Below are positions 52,804 to 60,400 of a stretch of 64,000 nt of DNA, in pieces. Location: positions 2,108,001 through 2,172,000 of the forward strand of contig OZ242033.1 in assembly GCA_965205155.1 (NCBI GenBank). Reading direction: 5' to 3'. Below the pieces are notes generated by a model, which was not told where the DNA came from, made no database searches, and saw nothing but the letters and a program-made list of their open reading frames with translations. Within the stretch, counting starts at the first letter, position 1, and each line of letters opens with the position of its first letter. Source of the DNA: Aldehydirespirator sp965205155 (GTDB lineage: Bacteria > Actinomycetota > Acidimicrobiia > Acidimicrobiales > Aldehydirespiratoraceae). The position numbers were made by a program, and so were the translations under genes.

Positions 52804-53447
52804 CCGGCTACGGCACCGGGGACGCGGCGTGTGCGGCGGTGGGGGGCGGGGGAGGCTGTGCGGGGGTGTCGGGCAGCACGGAGATGAGGGTGACGAAGGC
52901 GACCAGCAGCGTGACCCAGATCGTCATCACGGCCGCCGCGATCGCGATCATCGTCCTGCGCGACTCTCTGGCCACCTGCTCCGCCGCGTCGGCTCTGGAC
53001 TCCGAAATGGCACCCTGCATCTTGGCGAACTCGCCGTACACCTTGGCGAACTCGCCGTCGACTTTGGCGAAGCCTCCGTCGACCTTGGCGTGGAGGTTGG
53101 CGAACTCGCCTTCGACTTTGGCGAAGCCTCCGTCGACTTTGGCGTGGAGGTTGGCGAAGCCGCCGGCGACTTGGGTTGCGAGGGCGTTGAGGTCGTCTTT
53201 GGTGGCGAGGCGGTCTGGGCCTTGCGGGAGCGTGGATCTCATGAGGATGTCGGCGGGGTCCTCTCCGATCTCTTCTGTCAGCGCTGTCCTGAGTGCGGCG
53301 CGTTCTGCTTCGGTGACTGACATCTTGGTTCCTCCTCGGGGGGTGGTGATTCGAGGATGAACTGTTGATGTCTGCCATCATCCCGTTCATCGAGGGATGT
53401 TTCATCATATCACATGATGTGAGCATCCACCCGATGCGGAGCGAGGC
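52804..53447. repeat. Coiled-coil gene duplication, copy A, with upstream region
   Basis: This segment, including the whole coiled-coil gene and ~120 bp upstream of it (TTTCATCATATCACATGATG), is repeated at 59274-59906. Differences are mainly in the number and order of short in-frame repeats in the coiled coil. Confidence 0.92.
52808..53323 (-). CDS. Coiled-coil membrane protein of the island, copy A
   Basis: 171 residues. N-terminal MSVTEAERAALRTALTEEIGEDPADILM, then ATKDDLNALATQVAGGFANLH and a run of GGFAK/GEFAK-type repeats (coiled coil, ~60-115), one membrane helix (TMIAIAAAVMTIWVTLLVAFVTLISVL) and a Pro/Ala-rich end. The layout resembles small actinobacterial coiled-coil proteins of unknown role. 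The GGFAKVDGEFAKVYGEF units differ in number from copy B at 59278-59781. Confidence 0.75.
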   Translation of the reverse strand: MSVTEAERAALRTALTEEIGEDPADILMRSTLPQGPDRLATKDDLNALATQVAGGFANLHAKVDGGFAKVEGEFANLHAKVDGGFAKVDGEFAKVYGEFAKMQGAISESRADAAEQVARESRRTMIAIAAAVMTIWVTLLVAFVTLISVLPDTPAQPPPPPTAAHAASPVP

Positions 53448-53454
53448 CGGCGGC

Positions 53455-53670
53455 GGGGCGGGCTGTGGCCGCGCTGACGGCGGTGCCGTCGCCTTCGGCT
53501 GCGTACAAGAACGAATACGGGTCGTCCGGCGTCGAGTCGAAACGGCTGCCGAGGTCCTCACTCTCGTCCGATACGAAGTTCGGATTGAACTGGGTCGGCC
53601 CAAAGTCGATGCTGTGAATCCGCGTCAGGATCCTTCCTGCGGACAACTCGCCTGCAGGGTGTCCCCGCAT
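53455..53670 (-). pseudogene. Remnant of a RES-domain toxin gene (N-terminal part)
   Basis: The frame encodes GRILTRIHSIDFGPTQFNPNF, then SRFDSTPDDPYSFLYAAEGDGTAVSA, the beginning of a RES NAD-degrading toxin (R..., FNP, RF, YAA). After ~65 residues the homology ends where the upstream region of the coiled-coil gene (shared with the 59-kb copy) begins, so the 3' two thirds are missing. It sits downstream of the MbcA-like antitoxin, as expected of an MbcTA/RES-Xre pair. Confidence 0.65.
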
Positions 53671-53711
53671 AGGAGGCGGGCGGAGCGGCCAACGGAGACA
53701 TTGTCCGCTTA

Positions 53712-53789
53712 CGAGTCCCGAACGGTTACAAGATCGGAGCGGTCAATGCCTGAGTCCCAACAGTCGCTTGTAACCGGTCGCGGGACTCG
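53712..53789. repeat. Imperfect inverted repeat between antitoxin and RES remnant
   Basis: Arms CGAGTCCCGAACGGTTACAAG (53712-53732) and its near reverse complement at 53767-53789 (two extra bases), separated by 34 nt. It could be a small inserted element or a hairpin; it separates the antitoxin and toxin, which normally overlap. Confidence 0.75.
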
Positions 53790-53796
53790 TTGCCGC

Positions 53797-54207
53797 CTAC
53801 CCGATCGGGGCGAGGAGAGCCTTCGATGCGGCGATGATCTCCGCGTCGTCACGCAGTCCTACCAAGTCGGCGGGACGACCGCCGAGGCGTGCGACAGGGG
53901 TGAACCACCACGACGCTACCCCCCAGGGATCTTCGGCTGCGTCCAGCATCTCGTTGACGTCTCGCACGACCTCATAGACGTCGGATTGCTCCTGGTCGAA
54001 CTGGAACTTCGGATATCGGTAGCCTCGATCTGTAGGCAGCCCGATCAGCCACGATCGAGACCGGTATTGCTCCAGCGAGCCATCGCTCCCGCGTCTCGCG
54101 TTGAGCACTCGAGCCGCCTCGTGCTCCGTCAGCATCGTCTCCTGCAGAATCTCGCCCATCGCTCTATCCAGCACGCTGTAAGCGTCGGGAACGTTCAGGG
54201 AGGGCAT
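53797..54207 (-). CDS. MbcA/ParS/Xre-type antitoxin of a RES toxin system
   Basis: About 136 residues from ATG 54207 (an upstream extension is Pro/Arg-rich and unlikely). MLTEHEAARVLNARRG is the helix-turn-helix-like part; RSWLIGLPTDRGYRYPKFQFDQ and WGVASWWFTPVARLGGRPADLV form the toxin-binding MbcA/DUF2384-type domain. The cognate RES toxin downstream is truncated (53455-53670), leaving an orphan antitoxin. Confidence 0.72.
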   Translation of the reverse strand: MPSLNVPDAYSVLDRAMGEILQETMLTEHEAARVLNARRGSDGSLEQYRSRSWLIGLPTDRGYRYPKFQFDQEQSDVYEVVRDVNEMLDAAEDPWGVASWWFTPVARLGGRPADLVGLRDDAEIIAASKALLAPIG

Positions 54208-54464
54208 GTGCGGGTGCGGTCCGTCGGGTCGGGGCGGGCCCCTCTGGGGCCGCTGGAGCGGAAACACACTCTATGAGGCATCGAACCCCTGAGCCACTTG
54301 TGCCCAGTGAGCCGACTCTGGTGAGAGGCTTGTCACGATCCCTTCCGACGTGACCCCTCGTCGTCCACGCCGACACATTAGCCGCAGCGTTCATGGCTGG
54401 CCCCGCCGCCGGCCTCGACGCCTTGGAGCTCAGCATGCTGTGTTACATGAAAGGTCATGATCCC
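54208..54464. other. Intergenic between antitoxin and reverse transcriptase
   Basis: About 257 bp with no gene or clear hairpin I can support. It contains the likely promoter of the antitoxin, but no consensus boxes stand out. Confidence 0.4.
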
Positions 54465-56381
54465 TTAATCGCGCTCGTGTTCTAGCTCCCGCGTCGAAGA
54501 AGGGGTATCGAGAGCGGGCGATGAGACTGGCTGGGGATAGTGCGCGGGGTCGAACAGCGCGGAGAACACCATCTCTGATTCAACAGCCGGTGTCGCATCT
54601 CTGCCGAGACCATGCCATGTTGATTTCTTCAACTCGCCCGCTCGGGCCAGCGCATGGACCGCCGAGGTTCTCGTCAGGAGCCCTTCCGTAGGGTCTGCCG
54701 CCACTGAGTTGAGGTGCTTAACCAAACCACGGCTCAGTTCTAGCCCGTGTTTGTCAATTGCGGCGCACAGCCAGCCGGTCACCCAATCTGATCTTGGTTG
54801 TTGTTCTAGAGCGTCACGAATGAAGCGGAAGACCCGCTTAGGTTCAGCCTTGGTGATCGAACCGAGATAGACGGAGATGCTTGGAGCTAATTTCGGGAAC
54901 CACTGCAGCAGTGTTTCGAGACTCTGTAGGTCCACCACCCTCCCGTCAGCAGTCAAGACGGCCAAGCACTGTCGTCCAAGGTCTTCGGCCTTCTTGATGT
55001 CGGCAGATGGTCCCGAGTTCAGTTCGAGCGCTAAGGCACGCAGCAGCATCTCGTGAGCTTCCACGAGACCATACTGAACGGTGTCCTTCAAGCTCTCGAT
55101 GACATCGTCGAGGGTTAGATCCCCCAAGTAGATTCCATCCCACAACGGATCAAAGAACTCCTCCCGCACGTTGCCCTCTTCATCTTCAAACTGGGCTTCG
55201 ATTATCGACCATCGGAAGGCATCGTCAGCACTCGCAGGCCGACCGCCAGATCGCCGCAGTTGTCGGACGAGACCCGTCAGGGCATGTGTGTGCTCTTTGA
55301 GTCCCTTCTCATAAGTCGATGAGCGCATTATCTTGGTTTTCTCGTCATTGAGTGACAACCCGATCTCGCGCAGACTCTCCTCAAGATGTCGCAGTGTCCC
55401 TCGTGCCTCGTCGACAGATGTAGCGGGGAGCAGGAAATCGTCCGCACACCGCAAGTAGGTCATGCTGCGCTCTGACAGATGCGAGTCCACAGGGAGAAGA
55501 AACGCGGATGCGAAGACATCGCTCGCCGGCACTCCTTGCGGTAGTCCGCGACTGATGGCCATGACTGCTGATAGCAGGCTCTCGACGGCCTGCCCGTATT
55601 TCCTGGGCATGTCGAGGTGCGTTGATGTGACCAGACCCAAGATGGCGTGATCGACCGAGCCGTAGAAGTCAGCTATGTCAGCCTTGATGATGTAGTCACT
55701 GCCCCATTCGAGCGCTCGAGACTGGTAGTCCATGCTCAGGCTGGCGGCGCTATCGCCTGTGCGGCCGCGTGGCCAGAGAACGGTGGCTGGGAGATGCTCG
55801 TCTAGTTGAGGGCTGATCAGTTCTGCGAGCGCCTCAAGCGCGAGTCGGTCAGGAAGAGCCAGCAGGGCAGCGGGGCGAGTCGTGAACGGCGACTTTGGTG
55901 TGCGGAAGATGTCCGCCCGCCACACCTGGTACTCATCGTGTTGCAGACAGGCGTGCGCCCAGTCAACCAAGGGGCCGGAGATGTCTTGAGCAATGTGCTG
56001 GGCCAACTGATTGTAGGGTCGAGGCGGCAGCAAGTCGTTGGGGCGAACGGCATGCACGCACCCTGCTTCGAGCGTCTCACGGTCCAGCACTTCGCCCAGA
56101 AGGATCGGTGCCATGGCGGCCGCATCCCATCGCAGTCCACCGCGTGCGTATCCGGTGGCAAGATCAAGCGCGAGAAGGCAGTTCTCCTCGAAGTCTTCGT
56201 CCTGGTCGGTGGCGTCGTTGTAGGCGCGGAGCCGTTCGATGTGCACGCACAGGTCAGCCTCCGACAGTCGCAGACGCTGCAATGCCCGGAGCACCTGAGC
56301 TAGGTCCGCTTCGTCTTGAGTGGTGCGAAGCCGCGACCCCAGCTCTGCCAGCCCGGACGGGAGAGCGATGCCGCTAGACAT
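54465..56381 (-). CDS. Reverse transcriptase, defence-associated/UG-like, with long C-terminal helical domain
   Basis: 638 residues. Residues ~160-350 hold the RT fold: IIKADIADFYGSVDH (235-245, motif A with catalytic Asp), RGLPQGVPASDVFASAFLLPVD (278-300), LRCADDFLLPA (310-320, motif C; Cys replaces the usual Tyr of YADD, both Asp kept) and SLNDEKTKIM (343-352). The ~160-residue N-terminus and ~250-residue C-terminus (helical, repeated leucine pattern, possibly HEAT-like) have no standard domain recognised. This size and layout resemble the AbiA/AbiK and unknown-group defence RTs, not group II intron or retron RTs; no intron or retron RNA is seen. It overlaps the upstream Tse2-like gene by 8 nt. 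Lower GC than flanking genes, suggesting transfer. Confidence 0.85.
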   Translation of the reverse strand: MSSGIALPSGLAELGSRLRTTQDEADLAQVLRALQRLRLSEADLCVHIERLRAYNDATDQDEDFEENCLLALDLATGYARGGLRWDAAAMAPILLGEVLDRETLEAGCVHAVRPNDLLPPRPYNQLAQHIAQDISGPLVDWAHACLQHDEYQVWRADIFRTPKSPFTTRPAALLALPDRLALEALAELISPQLDEHLPATVLWPRGRTGDSAASLSMDYQSRALEWGSDYIIKADIADFYGSVDHAILGLVTSTHLDMPRKYGQAVESLLSAVMAISRGLPQGVPASDVFASAFLLPVDSHLSERSMTYLRCADDFLLPATSVDEARGTLRHLEESLREIGLSLNDEKTKIMRSSTYEKGLKEHTHALTGLVRQLRRSGGRPASADDAFRWSIIEAQFEDEEGNVREEFFDPLWDGIYLGDLTLDDVIESLKDTVQYGLVEAHEMLLRALALELNSGPSADIKKAEDLGRQCLAVLTADGRVVDLQSLETLLQWFPKLAPSISVYLGSITKAEPKRVFRFIRDALEQQPRSDWVTGWLCAAIDKHGLELSRGLVKHLNSVAADPTEGLLTRTSAVHALARAGELKKSTWHGLGRDATPAVESEMVFSALFDPAHYPQPVSSPALDTPSSTRELEHERD

Positions 56382-56781
56382 GGCTCACCTGCCAGAAGGG
56401 GGCGGTGTCAGCAAGGGCGTCAGAGAACGTCTGCAACTGCATAGGCAGCGCCGGCTCGATCAGCCAATGCTTGGGAGTGTCCTGTCGAATCGCCAACGGA
56501 TTGACGATCCTCGCGGACGAGATGGACCAGACTGGCCTTCTGCCCGTACCGAGCAGGCTTGCCGGCCTGTGGTGCCGCTGCATCTGCATCGGATCGTCAG
56601 GAACGACGGTCATGCCTCCAGTATCGGGGTAGACCGTCCCATTCGGGTGGAGCTTGATGTCGCGAACTGTCCCTTGGGTCCGGACCCCAAGCTGATTCGG
56701 AGCGAGTTCGGGTCTGTTGCCGGCTTGGCGCATCGCTCGGTAGAGGTTTCGCGCTGCTCCCGTGTAGAGCTGTGACGTCAT
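56374..56781 (-). CDS. Tse2-like ADP-ribosyltransferase-fold protein upstream of the RT
   Basis: 135 residues from ATG 56781, which has GGAAGG eight nt upstream (a GTG at 56790 lies inside that spacing). The pattern LYRAMR near residue 13, NGTVYPDTGGMTVVPDDPM (48-65), HHRPASLLGTGRRPVW (70-85) and HWLIEPALPMQLQTF (105-119) matches what I know of the Tse2 ADP-ribosyltransferase-like toxin family. Tse2 is a type VI effector toxin of Pseudomonas; bacterial relatives are also found outside secretion loci. It is the first gene of a two-gene operon with the RT (8-nt overlap). Confidence 0.62.
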   Translation of the reverse strand: MTSQLYTGAARNLYRAMRQAGNRPELAPNQLGVRTQGTVRDIKLHPNGTVYPDTGGMTVVPDDPMQMQRHHRPASLLGTGRRPVWSISSARIVNPLAIRQDTPKHWLIEPALPMQLQTFSDALADTAPFWQVSHV

Positions 56782-56799
56782 GATCGACACCTTCCGCAG

Positions 56800-56935
56800 A
56801 TGAACGCCAGATTGCCTTGTGGTGCTGTCACTGGGCTAGATGGCCTCGCCGTGCCCATCAATAGTATAACAGCATATTGCTGAAAATACTAGATAATCAC
56901 TTCTGATCTCTGGTAACGGTATTGTGTGGCTCTCA
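56800..56935 (-). promoter_or_regulatory. AT-rich promoter region of the Tse2-like/RT operon
   Basis: AT-rich DNA (AATAGTATAACAGCATATTG, then AAAATACTAGATAATCACTT) directly upstream of the operon on the minus strand, in contrast with GC-rich flanks. TATTAT- and TATACT-like -10 candidates occur, but the start site cannot be fixed. Confidence 0.45.
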
Positions 56936-57641
56936 GAGGGCCTCACCTTCGACGGGCTGGAACTGAGACCATGGCCGGGTGCAGGACTTGGGGATCACGG
57001 GGCTTGTGAGTGCAGGATGCCGTGTCTCAGCTGGTGCGTCTCGTGCTGCCGTTCTCGGTGGGGGCGTTGGTGACCCGGGCGGCGTGCCAGGTGGAGATGG
57101 GGGCTCTCCGGCGCCAGGTGGTGCGTCCCGGCCGGTTGAGTTCCGGGGGCAGGCCTGGGTCCTGGAGGTCCTTCGCGAGCTGGTCCGCGGCGGCGGGGGG
57201 AGGCTGTGCGGGGGTTTCGGGCAGCACGGAGGCGGGGGTGACGAAGGCGACCAGCAGCGTGGTGCCGGGGCGGCTGAGAGCCTCAGCGACGGCGGCGCGG
57301 CGGTGATCTTGGGCCCACACCTCGGTCATGTCGCCGTCGAAAGGCCGCAAGCCGTCAGGGGTGCGCCCAACCGTGACGCTGTGGGAAGTGACGTTTCGGC
57401 AGCACGCCACAGGCCGCTCCCGCCGAGGCATCGGAGTGCGCTGCTTGGGCGCTTCAGCTCCGAGCTGGCCCCATTCGCGCCGCGCTTACCTCTGGAGGCG
57501 GGCGGCTCGCTGCCCGCTGTTGCCACAGTCATGGAGGTCGATCCCCGAAGGAGCACGAGGCTTCCCGCCAGGGGTCGGCGGCTACCCTCTTCACACAGGA
57601 CAGCCGGCTACCCGCAAGACGTCCAGACAGGAGATCAGAAC
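56936..57641. other. Gap with gene fragments only
   Basis: About 700 bp with no intact gene. It contains at 57180-57262 a short fragment related to the 3' end of the coiled-coil membrane gene (GGAGGCTGTGCGGGGGT, CGGGCAGCACGGAGG, GGTGACGAAGGCGACCAGCA) joined on both sides to unrelated sequence. The remainder looks like decayed DNA. Confidence 0.55.
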
Positions 57642-58142
57642 TTGCTGAAGGAACGATGGCGGAAGTTCGTGTATCCCTACGGCAGTAGGAGAATGTTCTC
57701 CCCTCGACAATGGGAATGGCGAGATCGGATACTTGTGGTGGGCGAGCTACTGGCCGTTCTCGCAGCCACAGCAGCGATTCCGGTTGAGCTGTCGAAGTGG
57801 ACCTACGGGCCATGGCTAGTCATCGCAGCGACGATCATCGGTACGTCCGCCTTGCTGTGGTATGCGTATGACCTCATTTCGGCGGGCGAGGTGCCACTAA
57901 CGCCACGGTCTGCACACAGAATCCGACTGGTCGTCATGGCGATGAAGATGGAAAGGCAAGGCGCTGTATTCGACTGGGACAACATCGATAAGGACGGGAG
58001 AATCCCACACGATTTGTCGAACTGGTCGGGGCTTAATCCCGAACTCAGAGCCGTCATGGAGCGCCACAATGTTCCGCTGATCGTTGCCGCAGAAATCCTG
58101 ATGCAACAACAAGATCAAGCCGGTAGAGGGGACGAGGACTGA
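57642..58142 (+). CDS. Small membrane protein of unknown function
   Basis: 166 residues from a TTG at 57642 with AGGAG about 8 nt upstream. An N-terminal basic segment (KERWRKFVYPYGSRRMFSPRQWEWRDR) precedes two membrane helices (ILVVGELLAVLAATAAIPV and WLVIAATIIGTSALLWYAY) and a ~90-residue cytoplasmic tail. No family recognised. It lies 700 bp from and opposite in strand to the RT operon. Lower GC than core genes. Confidence 0.6.
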   Translation: MLKERWRKFVYPYGSRRMFSPRQWEWRDRILVVGELLAVLAATAAIPVELSKWTYGPWLVIAATIIGTSALLWYAYDLISAGEVPLTPRSAHRIRLVVMAMKMERQGAVFDWDNIDKDGRIPHDLSNWSGLNPELRAVMERHNVPLIVAAEILMQQQDQAGRGDED

Positions 58143-58331
58143 CAGCACGCAAGAGACCTGCACTTCCGCCCGTGAGCGAATCCTCGATAATTGAAGCCGA
58201 CCGCTACGAAGTGTGGAACAGCTAGCGGTGCCTGACAATGACGCGACGCTAACGAAACCCAGACGTGTCACTAGGAGGACTGTTGGGGCAGTGTCCAATA
58301 CTAGGGTATCATTCGGTCTCCTGCTAGTGGG

Positions 58332-58685
58332 TTAGTCTCTTGGCCATTCGGTGGCTACAAAGGACATTCTTGCTAGGTCGTCTTCGTTGTGGTCTTCCAC
58401 GGGCCGGATAATCTCAACCAGTTCGCCCGGTCCGAACTCCGCCGTGCGGCTAGTGTCTCTCGCAATCGATTCTTGTCTTACGTCCCCGTGCAGGTGGTCG
58501 GCTTCCCACAATCCGCCACAAAGAGCTAGGATCTTGCCGTCTTCTCCCTCACTGACTCTTGAAACAGGCCATATAACCCAGTCAGCAGGAGCGGCATCCT
58601 GGTCCCGCCACCTAGTGATAATGTCACCAGCTGCTAGTTGCGCGGCTTCTACCGTAAGGGCAATCCACCCTGTTCTCGTTGACAT
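58332..58685 (-). CDS. Hypothetical protein
   Basis: 117 residues, acidic, starting at ATG 58685 (MSTRTGWIALTVEAAQLAAGDIITRW) and containing DWVIWPVSRV and FGPGELVEIIRPVEDHNEDD. It could be a small beta-rich protein. No family recognised and no neighbour in the same orientation. Base composition is lower in GC than the core, as in the RT region. Confidence 0.5.
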   Translation of the reverse strand: MSTRTGWIALTVEAAQLAAGDIITRWRDQDAAPADWVIWPVSRVSEGEDGKILALCGGLWEADHLHGDVRQESIARDTSRTAEFGPGELVEIIRPVEDHNEDDLARMSFVATEWPRD

Positions 58686-58851
58686 GCGTGTAAGCCTACG
58701 GTCGCCGCCGCCGCCCCCCCGAGCGGGCCTGCTAAGGAAGCAGGCGCGCTATTGACGGTCACTTCCCTGCTGGGTGCGGTGCCAGTGCCGGACGAGGTTC
58801 GAGAGCCGGGGTCGTCTCGCACACTGAGCCGGCCAAGCTTGTGGAAGTAAC

Positions 58852-58902
58852 AGGGGCCCCTCACAAGGAGGGGCCCCTGGTCCTGAGCGGCGAAGCGCTC
58901 AG
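58852..58902. terminator. Two consecutive hairpins
   Basis: AGGGGCCCCT at 58852-58861 and again at 58869-58878 (self-complementary, so they can also pair with each other), followed by CTGAGCG-GCGAAG-CGCTCAG at 58883-58902. No T tract follows either strand clearly; a transcription terminator or a small structured element is inferred. Confidence 0.5.
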
Positions 58903-59084
58903 GGCGTTATGTCCCGATCATATTGGCAGGGTGTGACAAGCACGTAGTCGATGCCTGCTTTCTCCAGAGACTTTCTGCGCCGCAACGAAACTCCATTGCT
59001 ACGGAATGCCAGCGTCTGGCTTCCAATGGACGGGACGGCACGAGTGCAGCGCTGCTGACCACCGTCGGCCGAGCGACCCAGCCC

Positions 59085-59263
59085 CAATGTCCAGCCTGTG
59101 CCGAGATCTTCGGCGACAGCCATGAGGGTGTCCCAGGCCTGTGCCTGCTGGCCGTCTAGGGGCGGCAGTACAACGACAGCCGCGGCGGTCATCGGAGGCT
59201 CTCGATGATGGCCTCGGCTACCCGCTGTTCTCGTGGATGAGGCGAGACGCGCAAGTCCAGCGC
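59085..59263 (-). pseudogene. Truncated copy of the HTH/NTase junction (copy B)
   Basis: Copy of 51819-51997 carrying the last ~25 codons of the HTH gene and the first ~32 codons of the nucleotidyltransferase (ATG 59192). On the left the frame runs into unrelated sequence (58899-59084), and on the right, 10 bp later, into copy B of the coiled-coil gene. Neither gene can be functional here. Confidence 0.85.
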
Positions 59264-59273
59264 CACCCATATG

Positions 59274-59906
59274 CCGGCTACGGCACCGGGGACGCGGCGT
59301 GTGCGGCGGTGGGGGGCGGGGGAGGCTGTGCGGGGGTGTCGGGCAGCACGGAGATGAGGGTGACGAAGGCGACCAGCAGCGTGACCCAGATCGTCATCAC
59401 GGCCGCCGCCATCGCGATCATCGTTCGGCGCGACTCTTTGGCCACCTGCTCCGCCACGTCGGCTCTGGACTCCGACATGGCGCCCTGCATCTTGGCGAAG
59501 CCTCCGTCGACCTTCGCGTGGAGGTTGGCGAACTCGCCGTACACCTTGGTGAACTCGCCTTCGACTTTGGCGAAGCCTCCGTCGACTTTGGCGAAGCCGC
59601 CGTGGACTTTGGCGAACTCGCCGGCTACTTGGGTTGCGAGGGCGTTGAGGTCGTCTTTGGTGGCGAGGCGGTCTGGGCCTTGCGGGAGCGTGGATCTCAT
59701 GAGGATGTCGGCGGGGTCCTCTCCGATCTCTTCTGTCAGCGCCGTCCTGAGTGCGGCGCGCTCTGCTTCGGTGACTGACATCTTGGTTCCTCCCCGGTGT
59801 GGTGGTGATTCGAGGATGAACTGTTGATGCCTGCCATCATCCCGTTCATCTAGGGATGTTTCATCATATCACATGATGCGAGCATCCACCCGATGCGGAG
59901 CGGGGC
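59274..59906. repeat. Coiled-coil gene duplication, copy B, with upstream region
   Basis: Matches 52804-53447, including ~120 bp upstream of the gene (CCCGTTCATC, TTTCATCATATCACATGATG). Left of it lies copy B of the HTH/NTase segment, so this looks like a duplicate of the larger 51819-53447 region that lost about 800 bp inside. Confidence 0.9.
59278..59781 (-). CDS. Coiled-coil membrane protein of the island, copy B
   Basis: 167 residues, close to copy A (52808-53323) at both ends: MSVTEAERAALRTALTEEIG and the membrane helix plus Pro-rich tail. The central coiled-coil repeats are re-ordered (GEFAKVHGGFAKVDGGFAKVEGEFTKVYGEF), consistent with slippage or recombination between units. The shared upstream region suggests the same regulation as copy A. 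Function unknown. Confidence 0.75.
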   Translation of the reverse strand: MSVTEAERAALRTALTEEIGEDPADILMRSTLPQGPDRLATKDDLNALATQVAGEFAKVHGGFAKVDGGFAKVEGEFTKVYGEFANLHAKVDGGFAKMQGAMSESRADVAEQVAKESRRTMIAMAAAVMTIWVTLLVAFVTLISVLPDTPAQPPPPPTAAHAASPVP

Positions 59907-60400
59907 CGGGGGAATCCGGGGTTGATTTCGGGGCTGTGGTGCTGGGGACGGACCCGAGATTTGGGGTGCGCGGCGGCGGGGCCTGGTTGGCCGTGTGTGG
60001 CGGGGGAGGCCTTGCTGTTGAGTGGGCCGGCCGTGTTGTGGGTTGGTCGTGGTGTTGCTGGGCTCTCTGATAATACGCAGCATCATGTATTGATACTCAG
60101 AAAAATCTAGGCACCATTCAGATAGTTGGCATATCATGTATGGCGTGTTGTTGGGGTTCGACTCTCGGCGGTGTTGGCCGCTAGTGGGCAGGTCCCACTG
60201 GCCATTGACACGCCGGCGACAGTCGGTGCGTGCTGTGGGCCGCTGGGGTTGCTTGACGAGCCGCTCGGGGGTGTGCGAAGGGTCGCCATGAGCTGGTGTC
60301 CCGAGGCCGGCTCCGTCGCGTTGCGGCGGGTCTCGGGTCAGCGGGCGCGGCAGCCGTTCGGGCCGGGGGGGGGTCTCGGCCCGCGGGTCGCGGGGCGCTG
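59907..60400. other. Intergenic region before the giant surface protein
   Basis: About 490 bp. Its middle part is G/T-rich on the plus strand (GTTGTGGGTTGGTCGTGGTG), followed by an A/T-rich segment (60070-60140: ATAATACGCAGCATCATGTA, AGAAAAATCTAGG) that may hold the promoter of the downstream gene. No gene supported. Confidence 0.4.

Noticed and set aside
54465..56381. Group II intron maturase or retron RT
   Set aside because: No intron domain V/VI-like RNA, no maturase X/HNH domain and no msr/msd-like inverted repeats close upstream; the long unclassified N- and C-terminal parts fit defence-type RTs.
59850..60137. 95-residue minus-strand frame rich in Pro/Arg/Thr
   Set aside because: Overlaps the duplicated leader of the coiled-coil gene; low-complexity, no ribosome-binding site and no recognisable relatives.
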